Source: an uncultured Alphaproteobacteria bacterium
GTDB taxonomy: Bacteria; Pseudomonadota; Alphaproteobacteria; HIMB59
Reading direction: 5' to 3'
DNA: 64,000 nt
NCBI GenBank assembly: GCA_902521465.1
Contig: CABYRL010000003.1
Coordinates: 1 to 64,000, forward strand
Below the pieces are notes generated by a model. The model saw only the letters and a list, made by a program, of their open reading frames with translations, had not been told where the DNA came from and searched no databases. The translations under genes were made by a program, and so were the position numbers. Each line of letters starts with the position of its first letter. Positions within the stretch are counted from its first letter, which is position 1. Of the stretch, positions 39,481-49,451 are shown in pieces.

Positions 39481-40791
39481 ATGAAAAAAGTACTATCTGT
39501 ATTTCTAGTTCCTGTTTTTGCCTTACTTTTTTCTTTTAATGCTAAATCTGAGTCTTTGACTTTGGGCTGGGCCGCTTGGGATCCTGCTAATGCCTTACAA
39601 GAATTAAGTAAAGAATTTACAGCTGAAACAGGCGTTGAAATGAACTTCGAATTTGTGCCATGGCCAAATTTTGCTGAGAGAATGCTTAACGAGTTAAATA
39701 ACCAAGGTAAAACTTTCGACTTGTTAATTGGTGATTCACAGTGGATTGGACAAGGTGCTGAATATGGTCACTATGTTAAGTTAAATGATTTCTTTGATGC
39801 CAACGGAATTTCAATGGATGATTTTAACCCAGCAACTGTTTACGCATATTCAACATGGCCAAAAGGATCACCTAACTATTACGCTCTTCCAGCAATGGGT
39901 GATGCTTTAGCATGGGCTTATCGAAAAGACTGGTTTGATAGACCAGAGCTTCAAGCTGAATTTAAAAGTAAGCATGGATATGATCTAGGTGTTCCAAAAA
40001 CTTGGGATGAGTTATATGACATGTGTACTTTCTTCCAAGGAAGAGAAATTGATGGACAAGTAAGATATGGTGCAGCTATCAATACAGAGCGTGGATCTGA
40101 AGGTATCACCATGGGTGTAACAGCAGCCATGTATGCATGGGGTATGCAGTATGAAAATCCTGATAACCCATACGAGATGGACGGTTACTTCAACTCAGAT
40201 GCTTCTGTAGAGGCTGTTGAATTTTATAGGAAAATGTATGAAGACTGTGCACCTCCAGGGCACTCAGATGCCTATATGGTTGCAAATCTTGATGCATATA
40301 AATCAGGACAGGTTGCATTTCAAATGAACTGGTATGCTTTCTGGCCTGGCGTTTCTAAAGAAGACAGTGACGGAAGAGTTTCTGGTTTCTTTGCTAACCC
40401 ATGTCAAAACGTATGTGCAGCTACTCTTGGTGGTCAAGGTATCTCAGTTGTGAGTTACTCTGATAAACAAGACTTGGCTCTTGAATACATGAAGTGGTTT
40501 GCAAAGCCAGATATTCAACAAAAATGGTGGGATTTAGGAGGATATTCATGTCATATGGATGTTCTTGGATCACCTGATTTCGTTGACTCAGCTGTTTACG
40601 CACAAGGCTTCCTTGACTCAATGGGCATCGTCAAAGACTTTTGGCAAGAGCCTACATTTGTTGAATTAATGCTTCCAATGCAGGAGAGAATTCATGACTA
40701 CGTTGTGAATGGAAAAGGTTCTGCAAAAGACGCATTAGACAAAATCATTGATGATTGGACTGAAGTCTTCGAAGACGACGGTAAAATTTAA
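39481..40791 (+). CDS. ABC transporter substrate-binding protein (CUT1/glycerol type)
   Basis: Signal peptide MKKVLSVFLVPVFALLFSFNAKS behind GAGGAGGAATAATAAC; SBP family 1 features. Confidence 0.85.
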   Translation: MKKVLSVFLVPVFALLFSFNAKSESLTLGWAAWDPANALQELSKEFTAETGVEMNFEFVPWPNFAERMLNELNNQGKTFDLLIGDSQWIGQGAEYGHYVKLNDFFDANGISMDDFNPATVYAYSTWPKGSPNYYALPAMGDALAWAYRKDWFDRPELQAEFKSKHGYDLGVPKTWDELYDMCTFFQGREIDGQVRYGAAINTERGSEGITMGVTAAMYAWGMQYENPDNPYEMDGYFNSDASVEAVEFYRKMYEDCAPPGHSDAYMVANLDAYKSGQVAFQMNWYAFWPGVSKEDSDGRVSGFFANPCQNVCAATLGGQGISVVSYSDKQDLALEYMKWFAKPDIQQKWWDLGGYSCHMDVLGSPDFVDSAVYAQGFLDSMGIVKDFWQEPTFVELMLPMQERIHDYVVNGKGSAKDALDKIIDDWTEVFEDDGKI

Positions 40792-40807
40792 TCACTAAAT
40801 TAATATA

Positions 40808-40831
40808 AAGGGTGGGATTAATCCCGCCCTT
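40808..40831 (+). terminator. Intercistronic hairpin after the substrate-binding protein gene (partial terminator or mRNA stabiliser)
   Basis: AAGGGTGGGATTAATCCCGCCCTT, near-perfect dyad, not followed by a long T run. Confidence 0.6.
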
Positions 40832-40846
40832 CAATCTAAAACATAT

Positions 40847-41749
40847 ATGAAAAGTGCTGTTAAAAAGTTCAAAGGCTTATCTGATAAAGCAATAGCTTGG
40901 ATTTTCATAGCACCAACTTTAATTCTATTACTTGCTATAAATATTTATCCTCTTATCTATGCCATAAGGATGTCATTCACCAACTTTTATGCCAATAAAA
41001 TAGGTAGAGAAGTAAAATTTGTGGGTTTAAAAAACTATAAAAAGATTTTAGGAAAAGAAGAGATATGGGAAAAGATGCAGATAACTGCCCACTTCGTTTG
41101 TTGGACATTAGTCTTACAAGCATTAATTGGATTGGGTCTTGCTCTTCTTTTAAATAAAAAATTTAAAGGCAATGAACTACTCACTACTTTAATAGTTTTA
41201 CCAATGATGCTTTCCCCTGCAGTCGTAGGTGTATTTTGGACTTACTTATATAATCCTCAAGTAGGTTTATTTAATTACGTAGTTAATTTTTTCTATGACT
41301 TTGGTATTTTTGATATGATTGGTTCAAGCACTTTAGCTCCTTGGTCAATTGTGATTGTCGATACATGGATGTGGACACCTTTTACCATGTTAATTTGTCT
41401 GGCAGGATTAAGATCAATTCCAAATTATTTGTACGAAGCTGCAGAAGTTGACAGGGCTAGTAAGTGGCAGCAATTTATCCATATAACATTGCCATCTGTC
41501 CTTCCTTTTCTACTTCTTGCATTATTATTTAGAGGGATCGAGAATTTCAAAATGTTTGATCTAGTAGCTGAGCTTACTTCAGGGGGGCCAGGATCGGCAA
41601 CTGAATTAGCGTCAATTAATTTAAAACGCGAAGCATTTGAAAAATGGAAAACAGGTTACAGCTCTGCTTTTGCTGTAATATTATTTGTCACCATATTCGG
41701 CTTTGGAAATGTGTATGTAAAAGTTATGAACAAAATTAAAGAGCGATAA
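40847..41749 (+). CDS. ABC transporter permease (CUT1 type)
   Basis: EAAEVDRASKWQQFIHITLP EAA-type motif, six TMs. Confidence 0.9.
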   Translation: MKSAVKKFKGLSDKAIAWIFIAPTLILLLAINIYPLIYAIRMSFTNFYANKIGREVKFVGLKNYKKILGKEEIWEKMQITAHFVCWTLVLQALIGLGLALLLNKKFKGNELLTTLIVLPMMLSPAVVGVFWTYLYNPQVGLFNYVVNFFYDFGIFDMIGSSTLAPWSIVIVDTWMWTPFTMLICLAGLRSIPNYLYEAAEVDRASKWQQFIHITLPSVLPFLLLALLFRGIENFKMFDLVAELTSGGPGSATELASINLKREAFEKWKTGYSSAFAVILFVTIFGFGNVYVKVMNKIKER

Positions 41750-42693
41750 TGGACACTTCAAGATCACCACTAGAAGCAACAGGATTTTCAAGAAAATTAG
41801 CTGCCACTATCATCATCGTTTACATGATTGTAACCCTTATACCGATCACATGGATGGTTGCTACAAGCTTTAAAAGTGTTGATAGTGCTATCTCTTACCC
41901 ACCAGAGGTTTTTTTTGAACCATCTTTAGAGGGTTATGTGAATTTATTTACAAATCGATCAAGGCAACCCAAGGATTATTTGGACTCTCTTCCACCACCA
42001 GATACGTGGTATGAGGAATTAGTTCGTAGTAGAGAAATGGTCATAACAGGTCCATCAAAATTTTTACCGAGGTATTCCAATTCTTTGATAATTGGATTTG
42101 GTGCCACGTTCTTTTCGGTATTTTTAGGCTCCTTAGCTGCCTATGCTCTCTCAAGATTTAAAGTCCCACTGAAAGATGATTTATTATTTTTTATTTTATC
42201 TACGAGAATGTTCCCACCAATTGCAGTGGCAGTACCTATATTTATTATGTACAGAAAACTTGGTCTTGGTGATACTCACGTTGGCATGATTATTCTGTAC
42301 ACTGTTGTAAATTTAAGTTTGTCAGTTTGGCTGTTAAAAGGCTTTATGGATGAGATACCGAGAGAGTATGAGGAGGCTGCGATGATAGATGGTTACTCTA
42401 GAATGCAAGCATTTTTTAAAGTAGTCCTTCCGCAAGCAACTACAGGTATTGCAGCAACAGCAATTTTCTGCATGATATTCTCTTGGAATGAATATGCATT
42501 TGCTGTTTTACTAACACAATTTAATGCGCAAACTGCACCACCATTTATCCCAACAATTATAGGAGAGGGTGGTCTTGATTGGCCTGCTATTGGAGCAGGG
42601 ACAACATTATTTTTAATCCCAGTGATGATATTTACAGTTGTATTGAGAAAGCATCTTCTAAGGGGAATAACATTTGGAGCGGTAAGAAAATAA
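41749..42693 (+). CDS. ABC transporter permease (CUT1 type, MalG-like)
   Basis: EYEEAAMIDGYSRMQAFFKVVLPQA EAA motif. Confidence 0.9.
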   Translation: MDTSRSPLEATGFSRKLAATIIIVYMIVTLIPITWMVATSFKSVDSAISYPPEVFFEPSLEGYVNLFTNRSRQPKDYLDSLPPPDTWYEELVRSREMVITGPSKFLPRYSNSLIIGFGATFFSVFLGSLAAYALSRFKVPLKDDLLFFILSTRMFPPIAVAVPIFIMYRKLGLGDTHVGMIILYTVVNLSLSVWLLKGFMDEIPREYEEAAMIDGYSRMQAFFKVVLPQATTGIAATAIFCMIFSWNEYAFAVLLTQFNAQTAPPFIPTIIGEGGLDWPAIGAGTTLFLIPVMIFTVVLRKHLLRGITFGAVRK

Positions 42694-42884
42694 TGGCTGA
42701 GAAAAAAAGTTTATTGAGAAGAATTTTTAGAAGATCTATTTGGGAAAATGCATCAACAGTTTTAATTTTATTGGGTGTATTTATGCTGATGCAGCCTTTT
42801 GCTATGTGGATGTATACATATTCTTTTATCGTTATTTTGGTGGGAACTATCGGATTTGTGATCACAAGTCATTTCCCAGATTAG
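42693..42884 (+). CDS. Small two-TM membrane protein of the ABC operon
   Basis: 63 aa from ATG at 42693 (MAEKKSLLRRIFRRSIWENASTVLILLGVFMLMQPFAMWMYTYSFIVILVGTIGFVITSHFPD), overlapping the permease stop. Confidence 0.75.
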   Translation: MAEKKSLLRRIFRRSIWENASTVLILLGVFMLMQPFAMWMYTYSFIVILVGTIGFVITSHFPD

Positions 42885-42886
42885 CC

Positions 42887-43969
42887 ATGGCAGAAATAGA
42901 AATTAAAAATTTACATAAATCTTTTGGAGATTTCGTAGCAGTGAAAAACTCCAACCTTATTATTGAAAATAAAGAATTCTTCGTTTTACTCGGTCCTTCA
43001 GGTTGTGGAAAAACTACCACTTTAAGAATGATTGCTGGTTTAGAGCTGCCAACTTCTGGAAATATATATTTGGATAAGGAAGATGTGGGCTATCTAAGAG
43101 CCTCTCAGCGAGATATAGCCTTTGTTTTTCAGCTTTTTGCACTCTATCCACACATGAATGTAAGAAATAATCTGGCTTTCCCACTAAAAATGCAAAAGCT
43201 CTCACGAAGCGAAGTAGATGCTAAAGTTCTGGAAGCTGCAAAGCTTCTTAGAATTGATCACTTATTAAAATCAAAAGTATCCTCTTTAGCAGGAGGTGAT
43301 CGCCAACGTGTTGCACTCGGAAGAGCGCTAGTCAGAAGACCTAAAGCATTTTTAATGGATGAACCTTTGGGCACACTTGATGCAGAATTTAGAGAATTGA
43401 TGTGTTTGGAATTAAGAAAACTTCACGATGATATTGATGCAACTACAGTTTATGTAACGCACGATCAACAAGAGGCAATGTCGATGGCTGATCGAATAGC
43501 AGTAATGAATGAGGGAGTGGTGTTGCAGGCAGACTCACCAAAAGTTATTTATAATAAACCTAAAACAAAGTTTGTTGCCAATTTTATTGGATCACCAGGA
43601 ATGAACTTCATACCAATAAATGAGAAAATTTCTCCAAGTCAATCGAGTATTAAATTATTAGATTCATCATTAAATATCCCTGAACAAAAAGAAGGAACAG
43701 ACTCCAATGAAAATTTTTTAGGTGTAAGGCCAGAGAATTTAAAATTAGTTTCTGAAAATGGCGTAAAAGGCAATGTCTTTGGTGTTGAATACTTAGGTTC
43801 AAGAAAAATTCTTACAATTGAAACTCAACTCGGAAATATAAAAATTAGAGTTGATAGTGACACACAAGTCAATATTAATGAGCAAATTCAATTTGATACT
43901 CTTAATAATAACCAAATAATTTTTGATGGTTCAAATGATAAGGCACTTCAAAGTGAGTTTATTAGTTAA
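42887..43969 (+). CDS. ABC transporter ATP-binding protein (GlpS-like)
   Basis: GPSGCGKTTTLRMIAGLE, LAGGDRQRVALGRAL, FLMDEPLGTLDAEFRE; start ATG at 42887. Confidence 0.9.
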   Translation: MAEIEIKNLHKSFGDFVAVKNSNLIIENKEFFVLLGPSGCGKTTTLRMIAGLELPTSGNIYLDKEDVGYLRASQRDIAFVFQLFALYPHMNVRNNLAFPLKMQKLSRSEVDAKVLEAAKLLRIDHLLKSKVSSLAGGDRQRVALGRALVRRPKAFLMDEPLGTLDAEFRELMCLELRKLHDDIDATTVYVTHDQQEAMSMADRIAVMNEGVVLQADSPKVIYNKPKTKFVANFIGSPGMNFIPINEKISPSQSSIKLLDSSLNIPEQKEGTDSNENFLGVRPENLKLVSENGVKGNVFGVEYLGSRKILTIETQLGNIKIRVDSDTQVNINEQIQFDTLNNNQIIFDGSNDKALQSEFIS

Positions 43970-44979
43970 TGTCTAAAGTAGAACTACAAAATATTACAAA
44001 AATATATGATAAAACTATTAAGGCTTTAGATGATATTAGCTTTACAGTAAACGATGGAGAGTTTTTTGTATTATTGGGTCCAACCGGCGCAGGTAAAACA
44101 ACAACATTAAGATCAATAGCAGGTTTAGAAAAAATTGATAAAGGAAAGATCCTTTTTGATGATGAAGATTTCTCAGAGGCCCAGCCTGCAGCAAGAGACA
44201 CAGCGTTTGTATTTCAACAATACTCTTTATACCCCCATTATAAGGTTTACGACAATTTAGCTTTTCCTCTTCGGTCTCCTCTTAGAAAAATCCCAGAAGA
44301 CAAGATTAGGGAAAAAGTCACAAAAATATCGGAAATGTTGAAGATTTCAGCTAAATTAGACAACAAAGCTACTGAATTATCAGGGGGAGAAATGCAAAGA
44401 GTTGCGATAGGTCGTGCTTTAGTTAGAGACCCAAGTATATATTTGATGGATGAGCCTCTTTCATCCCTTGATGCAAAATTAAGGGAAAGTTTGAGAGTCG
44501 AACTGAAAAAAATTCAATTAAATTTAGGCTCCACAATTCTCTACGTCACACATGATCAAGCTGAAGCCACAACTATGGCAGATCGCATCGGAGTATTAGA
44601 AAATGGTAAGATTGCCCAGATTGATAAGCCAGAAGATATATACAATAATCCAAAATCTATTTATGTAGCAAATAGATTAGGCTCACCAAAAATTAATATT
44701 CTCAACAGAACTACTTTAAATGCTTCATCACCAGATAAAGCAAGTCAACTTGGTTTAAGACCTGAGCACATTAAGATAGGAGAGGGTGAACTTTCAGGCT
44801 CTATTAAAACTGTTGAGTCTCTCGGTGCAGAAACTGTGGTAGAGTTAGACTTTAATGGAGCAGAGATTTTATCTTTATATCAAGGAGCATTCCAAGGACA
44901 AAAAGGGGACAAAGTAAATTTTGCAATAGATCAAAATAAAATTTTATTTTTTGACGAAAAAGGAATGAGCGTGCAATGA
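43969..44979 (+). CDS. ABC transporter ATP-binding protein (GlpT-like)
   Basis: GPTGAGKTTTLRSIAGLE, LSGGEMQRVAIGRAL, YLMDEPLSSLDAKLRE. Confidence 0.9.
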   Translation: MSKVELQNITKIYDKTIKALDDISFTVNDGEFFVLLGPTGAGKTTTLRSIAGLEKIDKGKILFDDEDFSEAQPAARDTAFVFQQYSLYPHYKVYDNLAFPLRSPLRKIPEDKIREKVTKISEMLKISAKLDNKATELSGGEMQRVAIGRALVRDPSIYLMDEPLSSLDAKLRESLRVELKKIQLNLGSTILYVTHDQAEATTMADRIGVLENGKIAQIDKPEDIYNNPKSIYVANRLGSPKINILNRTTLNASSPDKASQLGLRPEHIKIGEGELSGSIKTVESLGAETVVELDFNGAEILSLYQGAFQGQKGDKVNFAIDQNKILFFDEKGMSVQ

Positions 44980-45605
44980 GTGTTAATTTTTTAATCCATA
45001 GAGCAAAAGAAATTCAAGCTGTAATTGATGCAAATGCAAGTGAAATAGAAAAATTGGACCAAGAAATAGGAGATGGGGATCATATTTTTAATGTCCAAAG
45101 AGGGATCAAGCTTGTTATAGAATTAGAAGCTGTAATTAAAGATTTGCCAATATCTAAAGCTCTAAACCAAATAGCAATGAAAGTTCTTTCTGGTATTGGT
45201 GGTTCATCTGGAGCCCTGTTTGGCACATTGTTTATGACCATGGCCAAAGGTAAGGATATAGATAATGGTGTTGATTATAAAAAGGCAATCGAAATTTTTG
45301 CAGATGGCGTGGAAGCTGTAAAACAAAGAGGTAAAGCAGATGTAGGTGAAAAAACAATGATGGATGTTCTCATACCTGTATCTAACTGCCTTAAAAAAGG
45401 TGTCGAGGATAACAAAGATGTTAAAGAGATACTTAATGAAGCTATAGAAGTGGCGGAAAAAGGGATGTTTTCAACAAAAGATCTTTTAGCTACAAAAGGG
45501 AGAGCTTCTTTTTTAGGAGAGCGAGCGAAAGGTCATATCGATCCTGGAGCCAGGTCTTCACAATTAATGATAAAAACTGTCTGTGAGTCAGTGTTAAATA
45601 GTTAG
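44976..45605 (+). CDS. dhaL: Dihydroxyacetone kinase subunit DhaL-like
   Basis: LDQEIGDGDHIFNVQRG, GIGGSSGALFGTLF. Confidence 0.85.
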   Translation: MSVNFLIHRAKEIQAVIDANASEIEKLDQEIGDGDHIFNVQRGIKLVIELEAVIKDLPISKALNQIAMKVLSGIGGSSGALFGTLFMTMAKGKDIDNGVDYKKAIEIFADGVEAVKQRGKADVGEKTMMDVLIPVSNCLKKGVEDNKDVKEILNEAIEVAEKGMFSTKDLLATKGRASFLGERAKGHIDPGARSSQLMIKTVCESVLNS

Positions 45606-45614
45606 GAGGATACT

Positions 45615-46607
45615 ATGAAAAAATTTATGAATTCAGCGGATGATTTTCTAAAGGAGAGTCTGCAAGGTTTTGGTGCTGCGCATCAAGGTATTGTTAACTG
45701 CCACTACGACCCCAACTTCATTACTAGAGCCACTCCCACAAAAGAGGGAAAAGTAGCTCTGATCAGTGGAGGGGGGAGTGGACACGAACCCATGCATGGT
45801 GGCTTAGTCGGCTACGGTATGCTGGATGCAGCCTGCCCTGGATTTGTTTTTTCATCTCCTACACCAGATCAAATGTTGGCTGCTGCTGAAAAAGTAGATA
45901 GCGGAGCTGGAGTTTTATTTATCGTTAAAAACTATTCTGGAGATGTAATGAATTTCCAAATGGCAGCTGAGATGATGCAAGGTCCAAATGAGTCTGTATT
46001 GACAAATGACGATGTTGCTGTAGAGGACTCTTCATTTACAACTGGTAGAAGAGGTGTTGCCGCTACTGTTGTTGTTGAAAAAATAGTTGGTTCTTTAGCT
46101 GAGCACGGAGGTAGCTTACAAGAATGTAAAGCCTTAGGAGATAAGGTAAATAAAAATTCAGGTTCTATGGGTGTTGCATTTTCAAGTTGCACTGTCCCGG
46201 CTGCAGGAAAACCAAATTTTGATATAGGTGATGATGAAATGGAATTCGGTGTTGGAATTCATGGTGAACCTGGAAGAAGAAGAGATAAAATGAAATCTGC
46301 ACAAGAGATTACAAACGAGTTATTAGAGGCAATTAATGAGGATTTAAAGCCTGAGACAAACGAAGAAATTCTTTTATTCGTCAATGGTATGGGAGGTACT
46401 CCTTTAACAGAGCTATACCTAATTTATGACAATGCTAAAAATATGTTAGACAAAAAAAATATTAAGATATCTAGGTCTCTTGTTGGAAATTATTGCACTT
46501 CTCTTGAAATGCAGGGCGCTTCAATTACTCTTACGAAACTTGACGAAGAGCTTTTAAAGCATTGGGACTCATCTGTTCACACAGCAGCTATGAGATGGGG
46601 TGTCTAA
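45615..46607 (+). CDS. dhaK: Dihydroxyacetone kinase subunit DhaK-like
   Basis: LISGGGSGHEPMHGGLVGYGMLDAA, VLFIVKNYSGDVMNF, EFGVGIHGEPGRRR. Confidence 0.9.
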   Translation: MKKFMNSADDFLKESLQGFGAAHQGIVNCHYDPNFITRATPTKEGKVALISGGGSGHEPMHGGLVGYGMLDAACPGFVFSSPTPDQMLAAAEKVDSGAGVLFIVKNYSGDVMNFQMAAEMMQGPNESVLTNDDVAVEDSSFTTGRRGVAATVVVEKIVGSLAEHGGSLQECKALGDKVNKNSGSMGVAFSSCTVPAAGKPNFDIGDDEMEFGVGIHGEPGRRRDKMKSAQEITNELLEAINEDLKPETNEEILLFVNGMGGTPLTELYLIYDNAKNMLDKKNIKISRSLVGNYCTSLEMQGASITLTKLDEELLKHWDSSVHTAAMRWGV

Positions 46608-46618
46608 ATAAAAATCAT

Positions 46619-46646
46619 AAAGCCTTTAGACAGATCTAAAGGCTTT
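46619..46646 (+). terminator. Rho-independent terminator after dhaK
   Basis: Perfect 12-bp stem AAAGCCTTTAGA-CAGA... TCTAAAGGCTTT followed by TATATTTG. Confidence 0.8.
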
Positions 46647-46671
46647 TATATTTGTCTGATTACTTTCATCA

Positions 46672-46959
46672 TTAGTGATTATGATGATCTAATGTAACTT
46701 CGCCAACTACTGTCTCGACTGAGACTCTATTTTCTATATTAGTATTTAATCTTTTTTCTCGTGCTGCATCTGCTGCTTTCATAGTTTCAGCATCAGGATA
46801 AATTGTAACTGCCATTAATGTAATATCATCAATTCTAATGCCAATTAATTGACTTGCTTGTGGGAATTCTGATGGTGCACTTTGTACGTACCCTTGTGTT
46901 TGTTTATCAGCTGCCTCTTTTGAGTCCATTTTTACTGTTGTCACTCTTGCTATACTCAT
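46672..46959 (-). CDS. Small dimeric alpha/beta barrel-like protein
   Basis: 95 aa with SD GGAGGG upstream; ferredoxin-like/ABM-type pattern is tentative. Confidence 0.5.
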   Translation of the reverse strand: MSIARVTTVKMDSKEAADKQTQGYVQSAPSEFPQASQLIGIRIDDITLMAVTIYPDAETMKAADAAREKRLNTNIENRVSVETVVGEVTLDHHNH

Positions 46960-47101
46960 TTATTACCCTCCTTAATTGTGAGATAAATAATTTATCTCTA
47001 AGTCAACAGTACACTCTTTTAACAATTAAATTAAATATTTTATAAGATAATTAACCTGACTATTTTGCATATCAAAAGATAAGATAATTTTTATTAGCTA
47101 A

Positions 47102-47308
47102 TTAACTATAGAAGTATATTAAGAAGCCGAAAATAAAAATAAAAATTAAAAAATAGCTAATTGCTGATTTTTTAAAGTATATCTCTGATTTAAACAGAAT
47201 ATTAAATATTTTATAGCTAGCAAATATTACTAGTGCTATTACGACAAGAGTAATAAGCCATGTTCCTAAAAAATTAATTGAAAAAAGTTTATCTAAGTTT
47301 TGTTCCAT
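47102..47308 (-). CDS. Small two-TM membrane protein
   Basis: 68 aa with two hydrophobic segments. Confidence 0.45.
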   Translation of the reverse strand: MEQNLDKLFSINFLGTWLITLVVIALVIFASYKIFNILFKSEIYFKKSAISYFLIFIFIFGFLIYFYS

Positions 47309-47323
47309 TTTTTAATTTTACCT

Positions 47324-47399
47324 TGGTGGAGCCAAGGGGGATCGAACCCCTGACCTCTACGCTGCCAGCGTAGCGCTCTCCCAGCTGAGCTATGGCCCC
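47324..47399 (-). tRNA. tRNA-Ala (anticodon GGC), CCA encoded
   Basis: GGGGCCATAGCTCAGCTGGGAGAGCGCTACGCTGGCAGCGTAGAGGTCAGGGGTTCGATCCCCCTTGGCTCCACCA folds as a cloverleaf; anticodon loop CTGGCAG. Confidence 0.95.
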
Positions 47400-47522
47400 A
47401 CAATTAGTGTGAGTATTATCACATTTTTTCTAAATTTTACTAATAGTTTGATTTTAGAGATCAATATCTTTGAATGAATTATTTTTAAATAAATTTTATA
47501 ATAATTCATAGAAAGGATAGCT

Positions 47523-47798
47523 ATGAAAATTATTACAAATGCAAAAATCACCAAAGGTTATGAACATTGGAAACAAATGTTTGAAGAAAATGAAAATCTG
47601 AGACAAGAATATGGTCTTAATGTATTAGCCTATGGACATCCAAAAGATAACAATGATGAAATTTATACGGTTATAGAAGTAGAGTCGATGGATAAAATGC
47701 AAGAAATGTTAAAACTTCCTGAAATGATAAAACTTAGAACAGAAGCCGGAGTTGATCTAGACACACAAAAATTTATTTTACTCGAGGGCGGAAACTAA
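47523..47798 (+). CDS. Hypothetical small protein
   Basis: 91 aa; SD GAAAGGATAG upstream. Confidence 0.6.
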   Translation: MKIITNAKITKGYEHWKQMFEENENLRQEYGLNVLAYGHPKDNNDEIYTVIEVESMDKMQEMLKLPEMIKLRTEAGVDLDTQKFILLEGGN

Positions 47799-47983
47799 GA
47801 TTGTGTAAGTAAGAAATATAAGCTTAAAAATATTAAAATTATTGATACAGATAAACCCAATTTGAAGGTTTTATCTATAATAGAATATTCCTTTTTACCA
47901 ACATACCTTTTTTTAATAATGTAAATAGCTGCTGTAAAAATCGAAAAAAACCAAAATGTATTTACCACTAATTCTATGTTCAT
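47795..47983 (-). CDS. Small membrane protein
   Basis: 62 aa with two TMs. Confidence 0.45.
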   Translation of the reverse strand: MNIELVVNTFWFFSIFTAAIYIIKKRYVGKKEYSIIDKTFKLGLSVSIILIFLSLYFLLTQS

Positions 47984-48321
47984 GTGCTCTTGTATGAATT
48001 TCTCTCTAAATATTTTTCACCGTTCTCAGACAAATACCAAAGATATCGCTTTTCATTATTTTGATCATCTTCCCACATAATTTTATTTGCTAGATTCATT
48101 CTTATAAGTTTTGCCCCGGTATCACTCACAATATTGAAATTTAATCCTGTCAAAAATGAAATTTCATCCAAGTCAAAAGCATTAATAACATTTTTTGAAA
48201 TTAAAGACTCATCGTTTATCTGTTTACCTGTCGTTTTTAAAGAGACATGTCTTTTACATATTTTTTCCTGGAGACACTTCATAAATATGTAATCTTGTGT
48301 TTCAATATCATCACTATTCAT
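47980..48321 (-). CDS. Hypothetical protein
   Basis: 113 aa ORF overlapping the neighbour by 4 bp. Confidence 0.5.
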   Translation of the reverse strand: MNSDDIETQDYIFMKCLQEKICKRHVSLKTTGKQINDESLISKNVINAFDLDEISFLTGLNFNIVSDTGAKLIRMNLANKIMWEDDQNNEKRYLWYLSENGEKYLERNSYKST

Positions 48322-48330
48322 AAGATTTGA

Positions 48331-48540
48331 TTATTTAAACCAATCGCTATAAACACTAATTAAAACTAGTGAGAAAGTCCCGTACCCTAAAACGATTATA
48401 ATGAAATATTTAATATATATTCTTTTGGAACTAACATTTTTTGTTAATTTACCAAATCTTTTTTGAGTATAGATAAAAGCTGCCCATAGTAAAATTGCAA
48501 AGCCGTATGATGATAATAATACTTTAATTACTTCTGACAT
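48331..48540 (-). CDS. Small two-TM membrane protein
   Basis: 69 aa hydrophobic ORF. Confidence 0.5.
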   Translation of the reverse strand: MSEVIKVLLSSYGFAILLWAAFIYTQKRFGKLTKNVSSKRIYIKYFIIIVLGYGTFSLVLISVYSDWFK

Positions 48541-49194
48541 TTAAAAAGACAATGATTCTGACAATAAGTTTTCATTCAAGGGGCCTAAATTTTTAGGGTA
48601 GGTTAGTATACCATCAGATATATATTTATCATCAAATTGTGACACACACCAAGATAGCGAAGCTGGTTTGGGTACTAGAGTTTTATTATCTCTAATGGAG
48701 TAAAGTAAATTATCTCTAACAGCTAAGTCACCCATATATACTAAATAAGCAACTTTTGTCCGCCTTGTAATAAAGTTACTTTCGCCTTGATTGAGACTTT
48801 TAGGAGGATTGTAGATAACTGGCTTTTTTTTGATATAATCATCTTTGAGTCTCTTTATTAACCAATTTCTCATTATTTTTCTGACCGCATGATAAGCTGC
48901 AAATTGTGGTTTAATTAAATATGTAGTTTGGTGCCCAATATTCAAAATTGTATTATTTTCAGAAAACTTGTAAGAGTAGCCGTCTTTATATCTTTGATGA
49001 AACTTTGAGAATTCTTTAGCCCAAGTTACTCCCTCAATTACCCTATCTTTAGTTTGAGAGGTGTACTTTTCTCTTGATGAGGTGTCATGTAAAACTACAT
49101 CCCGGAAAAAAGATAAGTAATCTGACTCATTTTTAAATTTTTCCTTATGAACTTGTTTTAATTCTTCCCAAGGTTTGATTTTTATATCTTGCAC
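48541..49194 (-). CDS. Hypothetical protein
   Basis: 217 aa ORF, no recognised domain. Confidence 0.6.
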   Translation of the reverse strand: MQDIKIKPWEELKQVHKEKFKNESDYLSFFRDVVLHDTSSREKYTSQTKDRVIEGVTWAKEFSKFHQRYKDGYSYKFSENNTILNIGHQTTYLIKPQFAAYHAVRKIMRNWLIKRLKDDYIKKKPVIYNPPKSLNQGESNFITRRTKVAYLVYMGDLAVRDNLLYSIRDNKTLVPKPASLSWCVSQFDDKYISDGILTYPKNLGPLNENLLSESLSF

Positions 49195-49224
49195 TTTTTT
49201 TGAACTTATATTATTTTCAATTTA

Positions 49225-49253
49225 TACACAAACTATTATATAATTTATGTGTA
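49225..49253. repeat. Spaced palindrome copy 1
   Basis: TACACAAACTATTATATAATTTATGTGTA. Confidence 0.6.
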
Positions 49254-49424
49254 ATTTATGAAAAAAAAAGAAAAATTATCAATAAAATCAACAATTTTTC
49301 AATAAAATCGAAAAATTAGAAAAAATTTAAAGTTTAAGTTAAATTTAAAAAAATTCATGATTAAATTTTTTAAACCATTGCTTTCCATTTCAAAGATTTT
49401 TCTATGATTATTAAATATTTTATT

Positions 49425-49451
49425 ACACACAATTTTATAGATTATGTGTGT
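49425..49451. repeat. Spaced palindrome copy 2
   Basis: ACACACAATTTTATAGATTATGTGTGT, resembles copy 1 about 200 bp away. Confidence 0.6.
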
